Positions 22,230 through 33,503 of a stretch of 64,000 nt of DNA are shown here, piece after piece. Both the position numbers and the translations under genes were made by a program. The stretch covers positions 15,893,051 to 15,957,050 of the forward strand of contig OX637391.1 of the NCBI GenBank assembly GCA_951799425.1, in the 5' to 3' direction. The notes under the pieces were generated by a model. That model saw nothing but the letters and a program-made list of their open reading frames with translations. It was not told the DNA's origin and ran no database searches. This stretch comes from Ilex aquifolium (taxonomy: Eukaryota > Streptophyta > Magnoliopsida > Aquifoliales > Aquifoliaceae). Within the stretch, counting starts at the first letter, position 1, and each line of letters starts with the position of its first letter.

Positions 22230-22547
22230 GATGCAATAACTTAGAACATTAAACATCCAAATGTACCTACTTACCAAAAAAAGAAAAACAGCCAAATGTA
22301 CCTGAAGATTTTATAAACTTCAAATTTTAAAATAGTAGAAACTGATAATTCAATAAAAAAAGTTTTAAAAGTTTTATTTTTATTTCAACACACCTTCTAT
22401 CAATTCAATGATTGCCTTGGTCAGCCGTTGTATGTTGAAATCATCAGATACACGCACTCAAATCCTCATCTCAAAGTGTGTCTGTACCCTTGGATCATTG
22501 TAGACCAGTTGAGAAAGTGTGGTCTTTCCAAGTCTCCCCATACCTAC

Positions 22548-22618
22548 GCCTGTCAAAATTTGATATGACAAGATTAACCGACATAAATTAAACTGGTTTG
22601 AGTGAGACCTTAACGAGT
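22548..22618. mobile_element. hAT-like left-end fragment at unit junction
   Basis: TGTCAAAATTTGATATGACA and the following bases match the first about 70 bp of the 700-bp element at 19714. It is cut on its left by the psi1 exon 1 fragment and on its right by block sequence equivalent to position 7045 of unit 1. It thus marks the breakpoint that fused psi1 to unit 2. Confidence 0.55.
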
Positions 22619-25000
22619 TGAAACAATATTCAAGCATCCCAACCCAAGCCAAAGTCCACCCAAACACAACGGCCTAAACATATTGCTTCAACCTTCGAAT
22701 TGATGGATGATGCCCCAACTTATCTGGTTCCTTTGGTTCTAACTTTTGTCTTGTTTAAGCATTCAAAGTCAGAGTGTTTAAAGGGACATGCATATCTTTA
22801 ACGCTACCCTTAATCCATTCATGAACCTGGTTCTGGGAAAGGTGCTGGTAACAACCACAAGTCCAAATTAAATGACCTTTCAGGCCTATATGTACTTCTG
22901 AATGGTACCTGAAAACAAAAAAGGGCAAATTAGCACTCTTCCCAAATTTAGGATGTCAATAGTCTTTTCCTCACAGCAAGATGAGAGAAGTAAACTCTCC
23001 GGAATTTACTTGGTATCCAATGGTTAATATGGTAGCTGAATTAAGATCAACTTTTTTTTTTAGAGCAATGCTATGTATCCCAAATCTCTAACCCAAATTT
23101 TCAACCCAAATTAAGGGAGACCATTGGATCAGTGGGTCCCATTTAAAAAAGTTGATAAGACCCACTCATCCAATGGTCTCCTTTCATTTGGGATGAAAAT
23201 TTGGGTTAAAAATTTGGGATACATAGTATTTTCCTTTTTTTTTTATGAATAAAACTTAAAGGAGTAGCCGGCATTATGGGGTGCAGCCCAAATATCCATA
23301 AAGCATAAAGGAGAGGAAACAATTATTACCGAAATAATACCAACACTGTTAAAGCATCCCCTAGCGAAAGACCACAAAAAAAATGACATCCGAAAAATTA
23401 TTGCTTCAACCTTTGAATTGAGGTAAAGACTTGATGGTTCTTTCCTTTTAAACGCACCAAAAAAGAGGAACTGCTTCCCATGTAAAGTGTCTAGTCTTTA
23501 CCTCCTGACCTTTCCTCCATTCAACAACCAGCTAAGTTAACGACTTAAGAAAGTCTATCTATCCCCCAAAATGCATCAACAACTCTGCTGTGACACTATA
23601 AAAAAGATGGTTTCCTTTGACAATTTTGAAGCTTGTTTTCCAGCGATGGAGTAGTATTTCATGATCCTGTGAAAGATAAGGCCATCAACCCATGCACAAG
23701 GCTCCGGCCACAGCAAATTGTTGGGAGGTCAAATGTGTGTAGTCTTATCGCCTTAGTTAGAGAGACTATTTTCATGGCTCAAACCCGTACTAATCAGATC
23801 GCACGAAGAACAACTTCTGAGACAAAGCAATTATATAATAAGGTACCAAAAGAAATATTGAAATAGGAAAATACTAACGTCGAGTTAGTGAGTGAGTGAT
23901 TGACTCATTCTGCAACAAGATTTTAATTGACCAAATGATAAATGATGTAAAAGGAGTAATATGCTTTGGAAGTCAATTCTTGATGAAAAATAGTGGTCCC
24001 TTGTATCATAAATAGAGTTTGAGGGGTATTTGGCAGGTCCTAAATATTTGGAATTGGCTACCTAATTTTTTTTTTAATTAATTGTTTACAATTTAATAGG
24101 ATATATAACGCTTAAAGAGACTCTTGTCACTATGAGACACGGGGATGTACTTTTTATCTTCTATCAAGGGATATATATATTCTATCAAGCGAATAGCCTT
24201 TTCCACTGCCTCATTCCAAATTCATTTAAGTCTTCCACTTCCTCTAAAATTTCCACCATGAGCGATCATCAAGTCACTCTTACTCTTTGTGACATGTCCA
24301 AATTATCAAAATCAGTGTTCATATTTATCTCCAATAAGTACTAAAACCTACCCATCTACTTATTATTGTCTTACCACACATTCATATTAGCATTCTATTT
24401 TTAGTTACACTTTTTACTATCAATACAAATAATTCAAAAAATACCCAATAATCCAATTTCAGAACAAATACATATAAATATTCAGAGAGAGAGAGACGGA
24501 GACAAAGTGAAATTACTTGTAGGCCCAGAGAAGGAAGAGTTTGAGAAATGGAGGGTTCTGGCTTTGAGGACAACTTGAGCCACTGAAACCATGGTTTTCA
24601 CTGGGTAGTTTTCTGATTCTCATTTCTCCATTCAAGCCTTGCAACATCATCGTACCGTGTCACAATTTTTGATTCCACATACCCAGTCCAAAAAGTTTTC
24701 ATTGTAGGAGTGATGTGAATGACTCCAACAGTAGCATCTTCACTGACTGCACTTGCTATAAATATCCTAATCACCATCGGTGGCTGCTTTATAGACATAA
24801 AACTCATGCAAATTCCCCTTTTGGATTGCGCCTGAGAAACTCCCATTAAATGGAATTATCCATTAAAAATATGTGATTTCAACTCAAGTTCAATTTTTTC
24901 CAATTTAGAAAACTTGAAATCTGAATTTGTAAAATCAAAACCCTAATTCTAGTGACTTCAGCTCAATCTTATCAAGTAATTCAACCAATTCAGCCCAAAA
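22619..25000. repeat. Unit 2 partial block (diverged copy of 7.05-13.5 kb)
   Basis: The sequence runs parallel to unit 1 from the CAAGCATCCCAACCCAAGCC point onward (22632 versus 7031) through the tail-gene pieces near 24500-24850. It is clearly more diverged than unit 4 is. It lacks the ubiquitin-like gene and the kinase fragment. It carries its own fold-back MITE at 23060-23236. It contains no intact gene; the minus-strand frame 24846-24598 is the diverged partner of the 13207-13425 frame, and 24592-24517 is a frameshifted copy of the 92-nt exon. Confidence 0.75.
23060..23236. mobile_element. Fold-back MITE with about 80-bp arms
   Basis: The left arm begins TGCTATGTATCCCAAAT and the right arm is its reverse complement (ATTTGGGATACATAGTA). 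The pairing continues inward through AACCCAAATTTTC and GGAGACCATTGGAT for about 80 bp with few mismatches and a loop of only a few bases. Poly-T tracts flank both sides and may be the target duplication. It is absent from the matching place in unit 1 (about 7460). Confidence 0.8.
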
Positions 25001-25132
25001 AAAAAGAGACAAATATGAAACAAATCTTACTTGAGAACAGCCAGAGACAGAGAGATCGAATATTTCAATTTGATCTCTAAAATAGCAAAAATTAAAATTC
25101 GATTAACTTTCAATACTAATATATATATATAT

Positions 25133-25806
25133 TGAAGCAGACCGTCTGGAAGAGCCTCCAACTCATCAAAATCTATTAATCTAAGCGAGGAAAGTGAAGT
25201 GAGATCCATCACTGACCTAACTAACCTTGTGTTACTCCTTTCTATTACTAATGTCTCCAGTGCAGGAAGATTAGGCAAATCAGCCAACTTGGGACACCCC
25301 ATGATCTTTAATTCCCGTAGACAACAGAAACTTTCTCCTCCGTCTGTTGTTGTCCATTCCTCTAAACTAGGCATTTCCTTGAATTCGAGCTTTTCCAATG
25401 CTGGAAATGATTTTTTCCCATCTCCATGGCACTCATTGTTGAAGTGCTTCACAGCATCCATTTCAACAATAGAAAGAAACTTGAGGAAGGGCAGTTTCCC
25501 GAGAAGAGGAAGATGTTCACATCTTTCACACCGTATTAGAGATATTTCAACTAGATTTTGAAGATCCAAATCCAGCATCCAATTAGGAAACTTCAAGCCT
25601 TGATAAGCAACTATGCTCAACTTTTTCAGATTTGAATGAAGTTGGAGACCATCGAGAATTTCTTCAAAATTATTTGGAAAGTTGTCTTTCGTGATGTCAT
25701 CGTCCCAATACAATCTAAGATCAGAAAGATTATGCTTCCTCTTTAAACTGGAACTTCTTGCATCCTCTGGATTTCTTACGTAATTGAGTCGTTTGATGGT
25801 CAAAAA
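25133..25806 (-). pseudogene. NLR relic psi2, LRR fragment
   Basis: An open stretch of about 220 residues corresponds to the middle of the LRR domain of the intact NLR (its bases 41396-42066). It has DLRLYWDDDITKDNFPNN, the repeats LQNLVEISLIRCERC, FPALEKLEFKEMPSLEEW, LRELKIMGCPKLADLP and LEALPDGLLQ. Within this piece the frame is intact. It breaks off abruptly at both sides: the left edge runs into unit 2 tail sequence, and the right edge ends at a filler junction into a Helitron cluster. The CC, NB-ARC and the first LRRs that should follow to the right are missing, while the gene's upstream flank reappears at 31.50 kb. Confidence 0.88.
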
Positions 25807-25830
25807 AACAAAACATTATTTGGAAAGTTG

Positions 25831-28800
25831 TAATTGCCCGTGCCTGAAGGCACTAAATGACAAAAAAAAAATGGAAATTATAAACTTGTGCATTAGCAAG
25901 AGACTTGGTTTCCTCTTTTTATTTTAATCTAAAAATAAAACAATTCTAATCTAATCACATAAAAAACATGCAAAGAAAAATCCAACCATAGTCCTTAAAT
26001 ATATGCACATGCAAAAAAGATAAATACAACTGCTTTTACTTCGTAAAGATGCTTAAAGCTACTTTATCGACAAATAAAACTTCATAAATTTTAAACGGAT
26101 GTTAGTCAGTGGTTACAAAGATCACCTATTACAAATATTCATTTTCCTATAATATTACATAGTGCAGACCAAAGCACGCGATTTATATTTTGAGAATTAT
26201 TTGGGAATCAACTCATTTAATAAGACTTCAACCAACTTAAATGTATTCTGTCAACCGGATATGAAAAGTTAATAAATCAGGAAAACCAATGACCATAAAT
26301 ATCAGAAGGCTTGCTTAGTTGTAGCTTTCAAACTCTGCAAAGGTACCTTTATACATAGATTTAAGGAGTAGGACCAAAACAAAATTGAAAATGTCATTAA
26401 CTAATGGCCATAGCTATTAGGACCCTTTCTTTATGGATGACAAAATTTAAATAAAATACATAGCTAAAAGATCAACAATAGAAAGGAAGAGAAATTACCT
26501 TCCAAGAGCATTTTGTGGCATCACTGAGTTGTTTATCATGCATTCCTTTGACAAAATTATAGAACATGATATCTGCACAAACAAAAAACAAAACCCATAG
26601 AGGCCATAGTCAAGTTCACATATTATTGCCCCGTACCTAAAGGCACTATGTAGCACAAAAAATAATTTTATTCTACAACATTTAGTAGAATTTTCAAGCA
26701 ATTTCGAGCATATATTGTAGAAAGTAGGCATTCAATAAAAGATCACCCACACACTACAAGCAAGTAGAACAATATTCCATGAGACAAACTGAAAAATAGA
26801 ATTGTATAAATTTAATGGGATGAGCAAGTAGAACATTATCTCCATAGCCATGAGCCTTGTGTGATTGATAGAGATCTGAATTGCAGAAACATCTTCATCA
26901 CTGGGAATGTCGGAAAGGTACCCTGTTTTCCTTAAATTTATGAAAGCTACATGTTCTTTGCATTTTTTTTTATTTTCCATAGCACCCATGCTTCTAAAAC
27001 ATGATCATTTACACATAGCTATAACAGGCATTGAATAGGCTTATAAATAAAATAATAGGAATGCCTCTAGTTATCTTGGTTCGGGGGGTGAAGAGAGCTA
27101 TTGCCACCTGAGCATTTTATATGTCCGTTTTGTTATGAAAATGATAGGTTCCAAAAGTTTTAAGACACTGACATTTGAATGCTTGATGAAAAAGAAAAAT
27201 TATACAGTGCATTACACAAACAGAAAATTACCCAAATTGATGACAATCCTTCATTCAAGCAAGAACAGTTGATGAGTCCCACTGCCAAAAGAAAGCCTGC
27301 GGCTATGCTGGCGTGCAAGAAATATCCACAAAATGCTGGTGTGCAGGAAATAGTAGTTCCAGAACTATTGGCAACAAAATCAACAACTTTGCAATGAGAA
27401 AATGGACCTTTTACTTGGTGGAGCAATTTTTTTAAAATAAACACAGAATTTAGTGAGACTGAAGAGAAAAATCGACAAAAAAGTATAAAAGCATAGTAAA
27501 TTACGACAGAGCAACTTAGTTGCTTAATTTCTAGCCAAGTGAACCCTAAAGACTGGATTTGCATAAGCAATTGTACAAAAAACCACAAAGTAATGCAGCA
27601 AAACATACCAACAATAACAGTGAAACCCACCATGGAGAATCTTACCCAAGAAAACCCAGAAAAAAAAAATCAATACCCAGGCAGAAAAAGGATAATCTAT
27701 AATACTTACCACAAAAAAGAAAGATAATCTATGAATTTAGGTACGACAGTAACATTCAACGGTCAATTGCATAGAAATTAAAATAATTCTAGTTTCTAAT
27801 ATGTGCCCGCTAAAAAAACTTCAATGAAACAATAGTTAATAGTTAGATTCAGAATAAGTTCCTTGTCTAATCTTAGAGTTTATAATAATGCAAAATTATG
27901 AATCGAGTGTATCGGAGCATCAAGAGTTAAAGGTATACCCAAGTGAGAATTGTATATACTTGGTTATTTTACAACACAAACTAATTATTGAGACTACCCA
28001 TTCAAACTTAAATTTCAACTTTAAATTATCTTAACCTATGACGCAACAGTCTCGAAATTGACAACTTAAACAAAAAACATGGTTCATACATATTGTCCAA
28101 CAGCTGGTGTGCAGGGGTTAGGATGAACAGCTGGGGTGCTTTCGGGTGGGGTTACAATTGTGGAGAATGGGTGAGAGAAAGGGAGAGAAAGAAAGAGAAA
28201 GAGATGGTTGAGGGAGAGGAGATGATGCGTGAGAGAGGTAGTAGTGGTGATGGATATGCAGCGACGCGCAGAGAGAAGAAATAAGGGACGCAGATGAGGG
28301 CGTGAAAGAGAGAGCATATTGAGCGTGAGAGATAGAGAGAAAATTGAGCATGAGAGACGGAAAGAGGTAATTAAGCAGATTTGGGGGAGATCACATAGAT
28401 CGCCTTCTTATGGAAAGGAGATCACTGTGATCTCCTTTTGTTTATACGTAGCGTGAATTGGAGATGAGAGAGAGATAGACAGTTGGGCCAGAGAGAGAGC
28501 TGCGTGTGAACATAGGAAATGTGTATATATGTGCGTGAATTAGGGCATGTGAGATAGAGAGAGTTGGGGCCAGCTGCATTTCTTGAGCAATTAGGATTTG
28601 AAAGGATTTGAGGGATTTAATTTAGAGAAGTTAATTTTAGAAACTAAAAATTTTTAGGGGCAAATTTTTTTTAAGAGTTAATGTGATTCGTCGGATCGAA
28701 ACGATCTGATACGTTAATAGTTCGAGACAGTTTAGGATAACGTCGTTCGTTGGATGATGTCTTTTTTTTATCATGAAACGATCTGGACCACTCTTTGTAT

Positions 28801-28835
28801 CCAAAATTCAAAATCGTTCTACTTTATTATATAGA
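25831..28835 (-). mobile_element. Helitron-family element(s), minus strand, nested
   Basis: The 5' end is clear: on the minus strand TCTATATAATAAAGTAGAAC starts at 28835 after a host A. Two candidate 3' ends lie to the left. One is at 25840-25853 (perfect hairpin GTGCC-TGAA-GGCAC followed by CGGGCAATTACAAC, where CTAG is lost), the other at 26633-26646 (imperfect hairpin). Either could be the partner of this 5' end; the other would belong to an outer Helitron whose 5' end is at 31333. Exon-like minus-strand pieces with AG and GT borders (for example 26558-26490 and about 26960-26830) suggest captured gene parts, but I do not recognise them. There is no Rep-helicase. Confidence 0.65.
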
Positions 28836-28904
28836 TGTGTTTAGGATAGAGAGAGAGAGAGAGTGCGTGTGTGTGTGTGCATGAGTATAAGATAGATAGA
28901 AAAT

Positions 28905-31131
28905 TCTATATAATAAAGTAGAACGATTTTGAATTTTGGAGACAAAGAGCGGCTCAGATCGTTTCGAGATCAAAAAAGTTATCATCCAACGGCCGTCGAT
29001 ATTTCAAACTGTCTCAAGCTATTGACATCTCAGATCGTTTCGATCCAACGTACCATATTAGCTCTTGAAAATTTTTTGCCGTTCAAAACTTTTAGTTTCC
29101 AAAACTAATATCCCTAAATTTAATTTCTCAATCCAATCAAGTCCGGCAATTAAGCGATATCTCATTTCTCAACTCTGTCTCTTTCTCCCTAAAATACAGA
29201 TTACAACTCTTATCATTATTTCCCTGATTTTATTTCCTATATTAAGGGATCACTTTCTATACTGAGACATTGACTGTCTCTCACACTCTCATCTTTCATG
29301 ATTCTCTTTCCAAACTAAGACACATGTCTCTCCAAAATTCTATCCTAATGCAGCTGTTCTCCATCTTTATTGTTCATATCACACACACATACTATATAGT
29401 ACAAAGATAGAAGACATACTATATCTACATGTTATATCTAGGGAAAGTTTCATCTAAACACCATGTAGTTGAATCTAAATTTAATGACAACCCCTATAAC
29501 AATAACTTTTGTCTCTATCAGTAGATAAAATAATTATTTAACTAAATATTTTGTGAAAATACTAAAATTACATTTTATTATGTAAATAGACTAAATGTCA
29601 TCAATTCTTTCCCCATTATATATGCGCTAGCCAACCAACAAACGTAATTCAATCATTATATTATACCAATGAATTTTTTATTTTAAAACGTTGTATTATA
29701 ACTTTGTTATAATATTAGTCATCATATTATCACTCATTTGGTTACATAATCAAGTTTTTATAATTTTTATATTTTTTTATCATAATAATTTTTATAGTTA
29801 AAAATGATTTTTCTATAATAAAAATTACAATTAATAAAATCAATGTCAAAATCTCATACATTTCTAATTCCTCTACTATCATATGTCCTCCACAACGTCG
29901 TCCGACCGCTCCTCACACATAATACTTCATATATAAAATTTAAAATTATTTGATAAAATTTAATATTAATTGAATAAATTTAATCTTAAATTTGATAAAT
30001 TTAAATATTAATTTAGTTTTAATTTGATAAAATTAAATATTAATTTAGTATTAATTTGATTGAATTTAATGTTAATTGAATAAATTTGAATGTTGTTTTA
30101 ATAAAATTAAATGTTCATTTGATGTTAAATTAAAGAAATGTCATTAATTTGATAAGGTTAAATTTTAAATTAATGGAATTTAATATTCTATTTAATAAAT
30201 TAAATAGTTTAATTTAATAAAATTGAATGTCAATTTGATGTTAATTTGATAAAAATAAATAATAACTTAATATTAAATTAAAAAAATAATATTAATTTGA
30301 TGAAATGAAATATTAAATTAATATAACTAAATGCTAATTTGATAAAATTAAATATCAATTTTGTGTTGATTTGATGAGATGAAATGTTAATTTAGTTTAA
30401 ATTAAATAAAGAAAATTAATTTGATAAAATTGAATATTAAATTGATCAAAATAAAGGCTAATATAATAGAACTAAAAGAGAGTGCATTGAAATTTCAAAA
30501 TCAAGAGAGGGTGTTGTTAAAGTTAGGTCTATTTATAGAGGATGTTGTTAAAGTTAGGTTTATTTATAAAGGGTGTAGATAAAATTTACCTTATAAAATA
30601 CTCGAGGATATTTCTATAAATCAACCATTACATTAACGGTGTAACCCGACAACCACTAACAGAGAGTGATAGTGAAATTTCAAAATCGGAAGGAAGTGTC
30701 ATTGAATTTAGATCTAACTACAGGGGATCTGGATGAAATTTTCCCTTATATTTATACAAATCAATATAATAAAATACATAGGAAGTTGAATTTTTTCCCC
30801 TATACATTTCCATCCCCCCAAAACCATCACATCACTCATTTCTATCACATGATCAACCATTTAATATTTAATTAATTTGTAATTTAACATAATTTTTATT
30901 TCAGATAGTATCCATACACGATAGTATAGATCTGTTAAAAAAATTTATCGCATTACATATTTTGAGAAAAATTTGTCAATATCTTTAAGAAAATAATGGG
31001 TAAAAATAAATTTTGAATGATTTAATCAAATAAATGAAGGAAAGAAAAATTATTATTTAATATAGTTATATCGATTTTCTAGGACTCGAATTTTTTGTTT
31101 TATCGTGTCTTCAGGCACGGGTTATGACTAG
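28905..31131 (+). mobile_element. Helitron, plus strand, 2227 bp
   Basis: It starts TCTATATAATAAAGTAGAAC at 28905 and ends GGGTTATGACTAG at 31131, with the hairpin GTGTC-TTCA-GGCAC (31105-31118) close to the end and a T following. The first 60 bp match the 5' end of the minus-strand Helitron ending at 28835. The base before the start is T rather than the expected A, a small departure. There is no helicase. The interior from 29935 to 30470 is a degenerate AT-rich minisatellite. It appears inserted into the 5' part of an older minus-strand Helitron, whose terminus is at 31333. Confidence 0.82.
29935..30470. repeat. Degenerate AT-rich minisatellite inside Helitron
   Basis: Imperfect units of roughly 25-35 bp built on AATTTGATAAAATTAAAT and TTAATTTAGTATTAATTTG are repeated about fifteen times. 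Phase and length vary, so this is an old array. A similar array in the other orientation lies at 40100-40320 beside the intact NLR. Confidence 0.7.
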
Positions 31132-31333
31132 TAAAGTTAAATGAGAGATGAGAGTGTGTGTGTTTAAAATGTGTGAGAGATAGGAGAGAAAGCTGTAAAA
31201 AGAATGAAAATCGATCATATATATATATATAGGATGACATACATGAGCATAGCTACACGGGGACAATAATACTGAATCGATCTGAGTCGCGAAAAGCTCA
31301 ACACAAACTAAGCTAACTACTTTATTATATAGA
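31132..31333 (-). mobile_element. 5' end of an older minus-strand Helitron
   Basis: On the minus strand TCTATATAATAAAGTAGTTA starts at 31333 after host A. Its sequence runs left to 31132, where the plus-strand Helitron interrupts it, and seems to resume at 28904-28836. Its 3' end is probably one of the two degenerate ends near 25.8 or 26.6 kb. Confidence 0.6.
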
Positions 31334-32636
31334 TATATAATAAGAGAACATATTTATAATAAAAGGGTATTCAAGTTTTTCTATGTCTTAAGTGGATTTT
31401 TTTACAAAATATTTTTTTATGCACTTTTTAACAATTAAGTCCAATTTTATGTACCGACGGTCAAAGAATCCTTGATTAATAAGGTATCTACATCTGCTGA
31501 CAGGGCTCCACACCACATGGTACTATGTATTTGTACAACAGTCATGACAATAACAAGGACAATTAAGTATAATAATTTCATTATTGCCCCGAAAATATAT
31601 TTTGAACGCAATTTGAACACCTAATTTAGAGATTTATTTCAATGCAATCATTGAATTGTTAGTGGGTTCTATCTAATATTGAAATTCACTACTAATCCAA
31701 TGATCTTATTGAATTAGCTCCCTAATTAGATCTCTAAATTAGATTTCTTTTTTTTTTTACTCTTATTACCTCGGTCTTACATCTTGTGCAATGAAACTCA
31801 GTAAACTCCTTAATCCTGAATAATTGAGTGGTTGCTTTTCTCTTTTCTAGTCGGGACTAATCTGTGTCGTTCCATGACTTTTACTCCAATTATACAAATG
31901 AAAAAAAAAAAAGAAAAGAAAACAAAAGAAATGGAGTTAAAATGAAACGACGAGTAATATTGTGGTATGTATTTATATCAAGCATTGTTTTCTCTATAAT
32001 CAAAAAATTTATATGCCAACGACACCAAGGGGGCTGCATAATTACTTTAGGCGGCCGGTTTTAATAGTAATAAGCTTACAAAAAATGGAATTAGTAACGA
32101 GTATAAAACTTACGGTTAACTTCAAATTACACCCGAAAGATGATTTAAATTTCTGCACCCTTAAAGTTTAAAAATATCAATTTACATCTTGAAAGACATA
32201 AATTTATATCAATGTGCACTAAAGATTAACTGCCCTCCATTTTGTTGTTAAAAAAATTTGGACTAATTGCAAATTGCACCTTCAAATTAAATATTTTGAA
32301 TTTATGATCCAAAAAGAATTTCATCCATTAATACTCGTTAAATACCTCTCAATTTTGTCGTATCGTTATATTTTCGTGTCGTGTCATTTTGTGTCATGTC
32401 GAATTATTTTTGTGTTGTGTTCGAGTCCATAAAAAAATATTTTTCATACAAAAACATATTTTCTTGTCGAGTCAATTGCATTGTATCGTATATTTTACAT
32501 TTACTATAATTCATATAATACTATTTTAAAAAATTAAAATACCTATTTTTTCCCTATAATACTTATTAAATTGATATTTTCTATTTAAAATTAGACCCGA
32601 CATGATACAATAGAAAACTATTTAACGTGCATTAAT
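31334..32636. other. psi2 upstream flank and small repeats; no gene
   Basis: Bases 31500-31595 (GGGCTCCACACCACATGGTA and onward) match 45148-45240, the 5' flank of the intact NLR, so this is the promoter side of the lost psi2 gene. A 122-bp fold-back MITE is listed separately. The stretch 32080-32600 contains TTGCAAATTGCACC-type and GTGTCGTGTC-rich fragments of small transposons. No gene was found. Confidence 0.6.
31621..31742. mobile_element. Fold-back MITE, 122 bp
   Basis: The left arm CTAATTTAGAGATTTATTTC is mirrored by the right arm, whose reverse complement begins CTAATTTAGAGATCTAATTA. Inner CAATGCAATCATTG and CCAATGATCTTATTG also pair. Related AATGCAATCATTGGATTA sequence occurs within the hAT at 18440 and 62610. 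Confidence 0.6.
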
Positions 32637-32705
32637 ATCTTCCACCCTCTTGCTACGACTTTCTACCCACGTAATCTACCAATGCCATAAGAATATGGTG
32701 GCCAC

Positions 32706-33503
32706 CAAATCGCGCCGGTTATGTAATTAGATCATTTAAGTAAATGGGTCAAAAATCGTTAAACCGGACGATTTTTAGAAAAATCCGTAGAACCCGACGG
32801 TTAGAAGAAACCGGGCGGGTCACATGGGTCAGTAAAAATCAAAGAAATTGGGCATTTTTGCCCTAGTCTGAATTTCTTTACTCTCGCGATCTCTCTCTCT
32901 CTCTCTCTGTCCACTCTCTCATCGCCGACTCTCCCTCAGTCGCCACCAGCCACCACAAGGACGACTTTCCGACTCCGATACAATCCTAGTTTCCTCCCAT
33001 TTCTTTCGTTCTCTCACTCTCATGGCCCCAAAATCTCAAAAATCACCTCTTCTCTCTCACCGATCGTCTCTCTTTGTGTGCATCCCATCTCCTTCTCTCT
33101 TACAAGTCACACACCAAACTGGAGATTTCTGTGATATTTCCTCTCTTAGTGGCAGCAAGGCAAATAGAAGGTAATCTTCCTCTTTTATGTTTGTAATTAT
33201 TTAACTCCACTTTTTTTGAAATTTTGTTCATCTGGGCCTGTGCTTTAGTGTTCAATTTGGATTTGTTTGTTTACTGGAATGGTTTTTTTTTTTTTTTTTT
33301 TTGTATTGTTACTGGTGGTTCGATTTGGGATATTGTTGCTGGTGGTTGAACCAATTTCCCCAAATCAATATACAATACATATTAAGTTTTTTTATTTTTT
33401 TATTATATGACTGGTTGAACTAATGACCCAACGGTTGAACCAATGATCTATTAATCCGATCACTTTACCGGATTGAGGTTCGGGCCTGATTTTAAAACTA
33501 TGC
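32706..33503. mobile_element. Truncated TTTTAAAA...CCGG element
   Basis: It interrupts unit 3 relative to unit 1 (GGCCAACA...TACTCATACAGGCC). Its right end (GGGCCTGATTTTAAAACTAT) and inner sequences (CCAACGGTTGAACCAATGA, TTAATCCGATCA) match the element at 20578-22229. The CT-rich segment at 32880-33130 corresponds to 21320-21390 there. The left terminus is not recognisable, so it is probably truncated. Confidence 0.5.

Larger units (their letters stand above)
16873..22544 (-). pseudogene. NLR relic psi1, NB-ARC fragments split by transposons
   Basis: This is a broken relative of the intact NLR at 40953-44816. The exon 2 piece (17362-16873) has kinase-2 FLVVLDDVW, RNBS-B LIVTTR and GLPL-type CGGVPLAVKAL. 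It then loses frame through a one-base insertion near 16945 and stops before RNBS-D, so MHD and all LRRs are gone. The exon 1 piece (22544-22394) has a P-loop altered to GMGRLGKTT (Gly to Arg) and a TGA in place of the RNBS-A tryptophan codon; the coiled-coil domain is missing. The donor after 22394 and the acceptor before 17362 are kept. The intron between has swollen to about 5 kb with three transposons. It is non-functional as a receptor. Confidence 0.88.

Noticed and set aside
27160..27633. 157-residue hydrophobic minus-strand frame as a membrane protein gene
   Set aside because: Low-complexity, intron-like composition inside a Helitron. No family features and no conservation elsewhere in the window.
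31864..32171. Overlapping plus-strand frames of 66-69 residues
   Set aside because: Lysine/arginine-rich runs from A-rich DNA within small transposon debris, without conservation.
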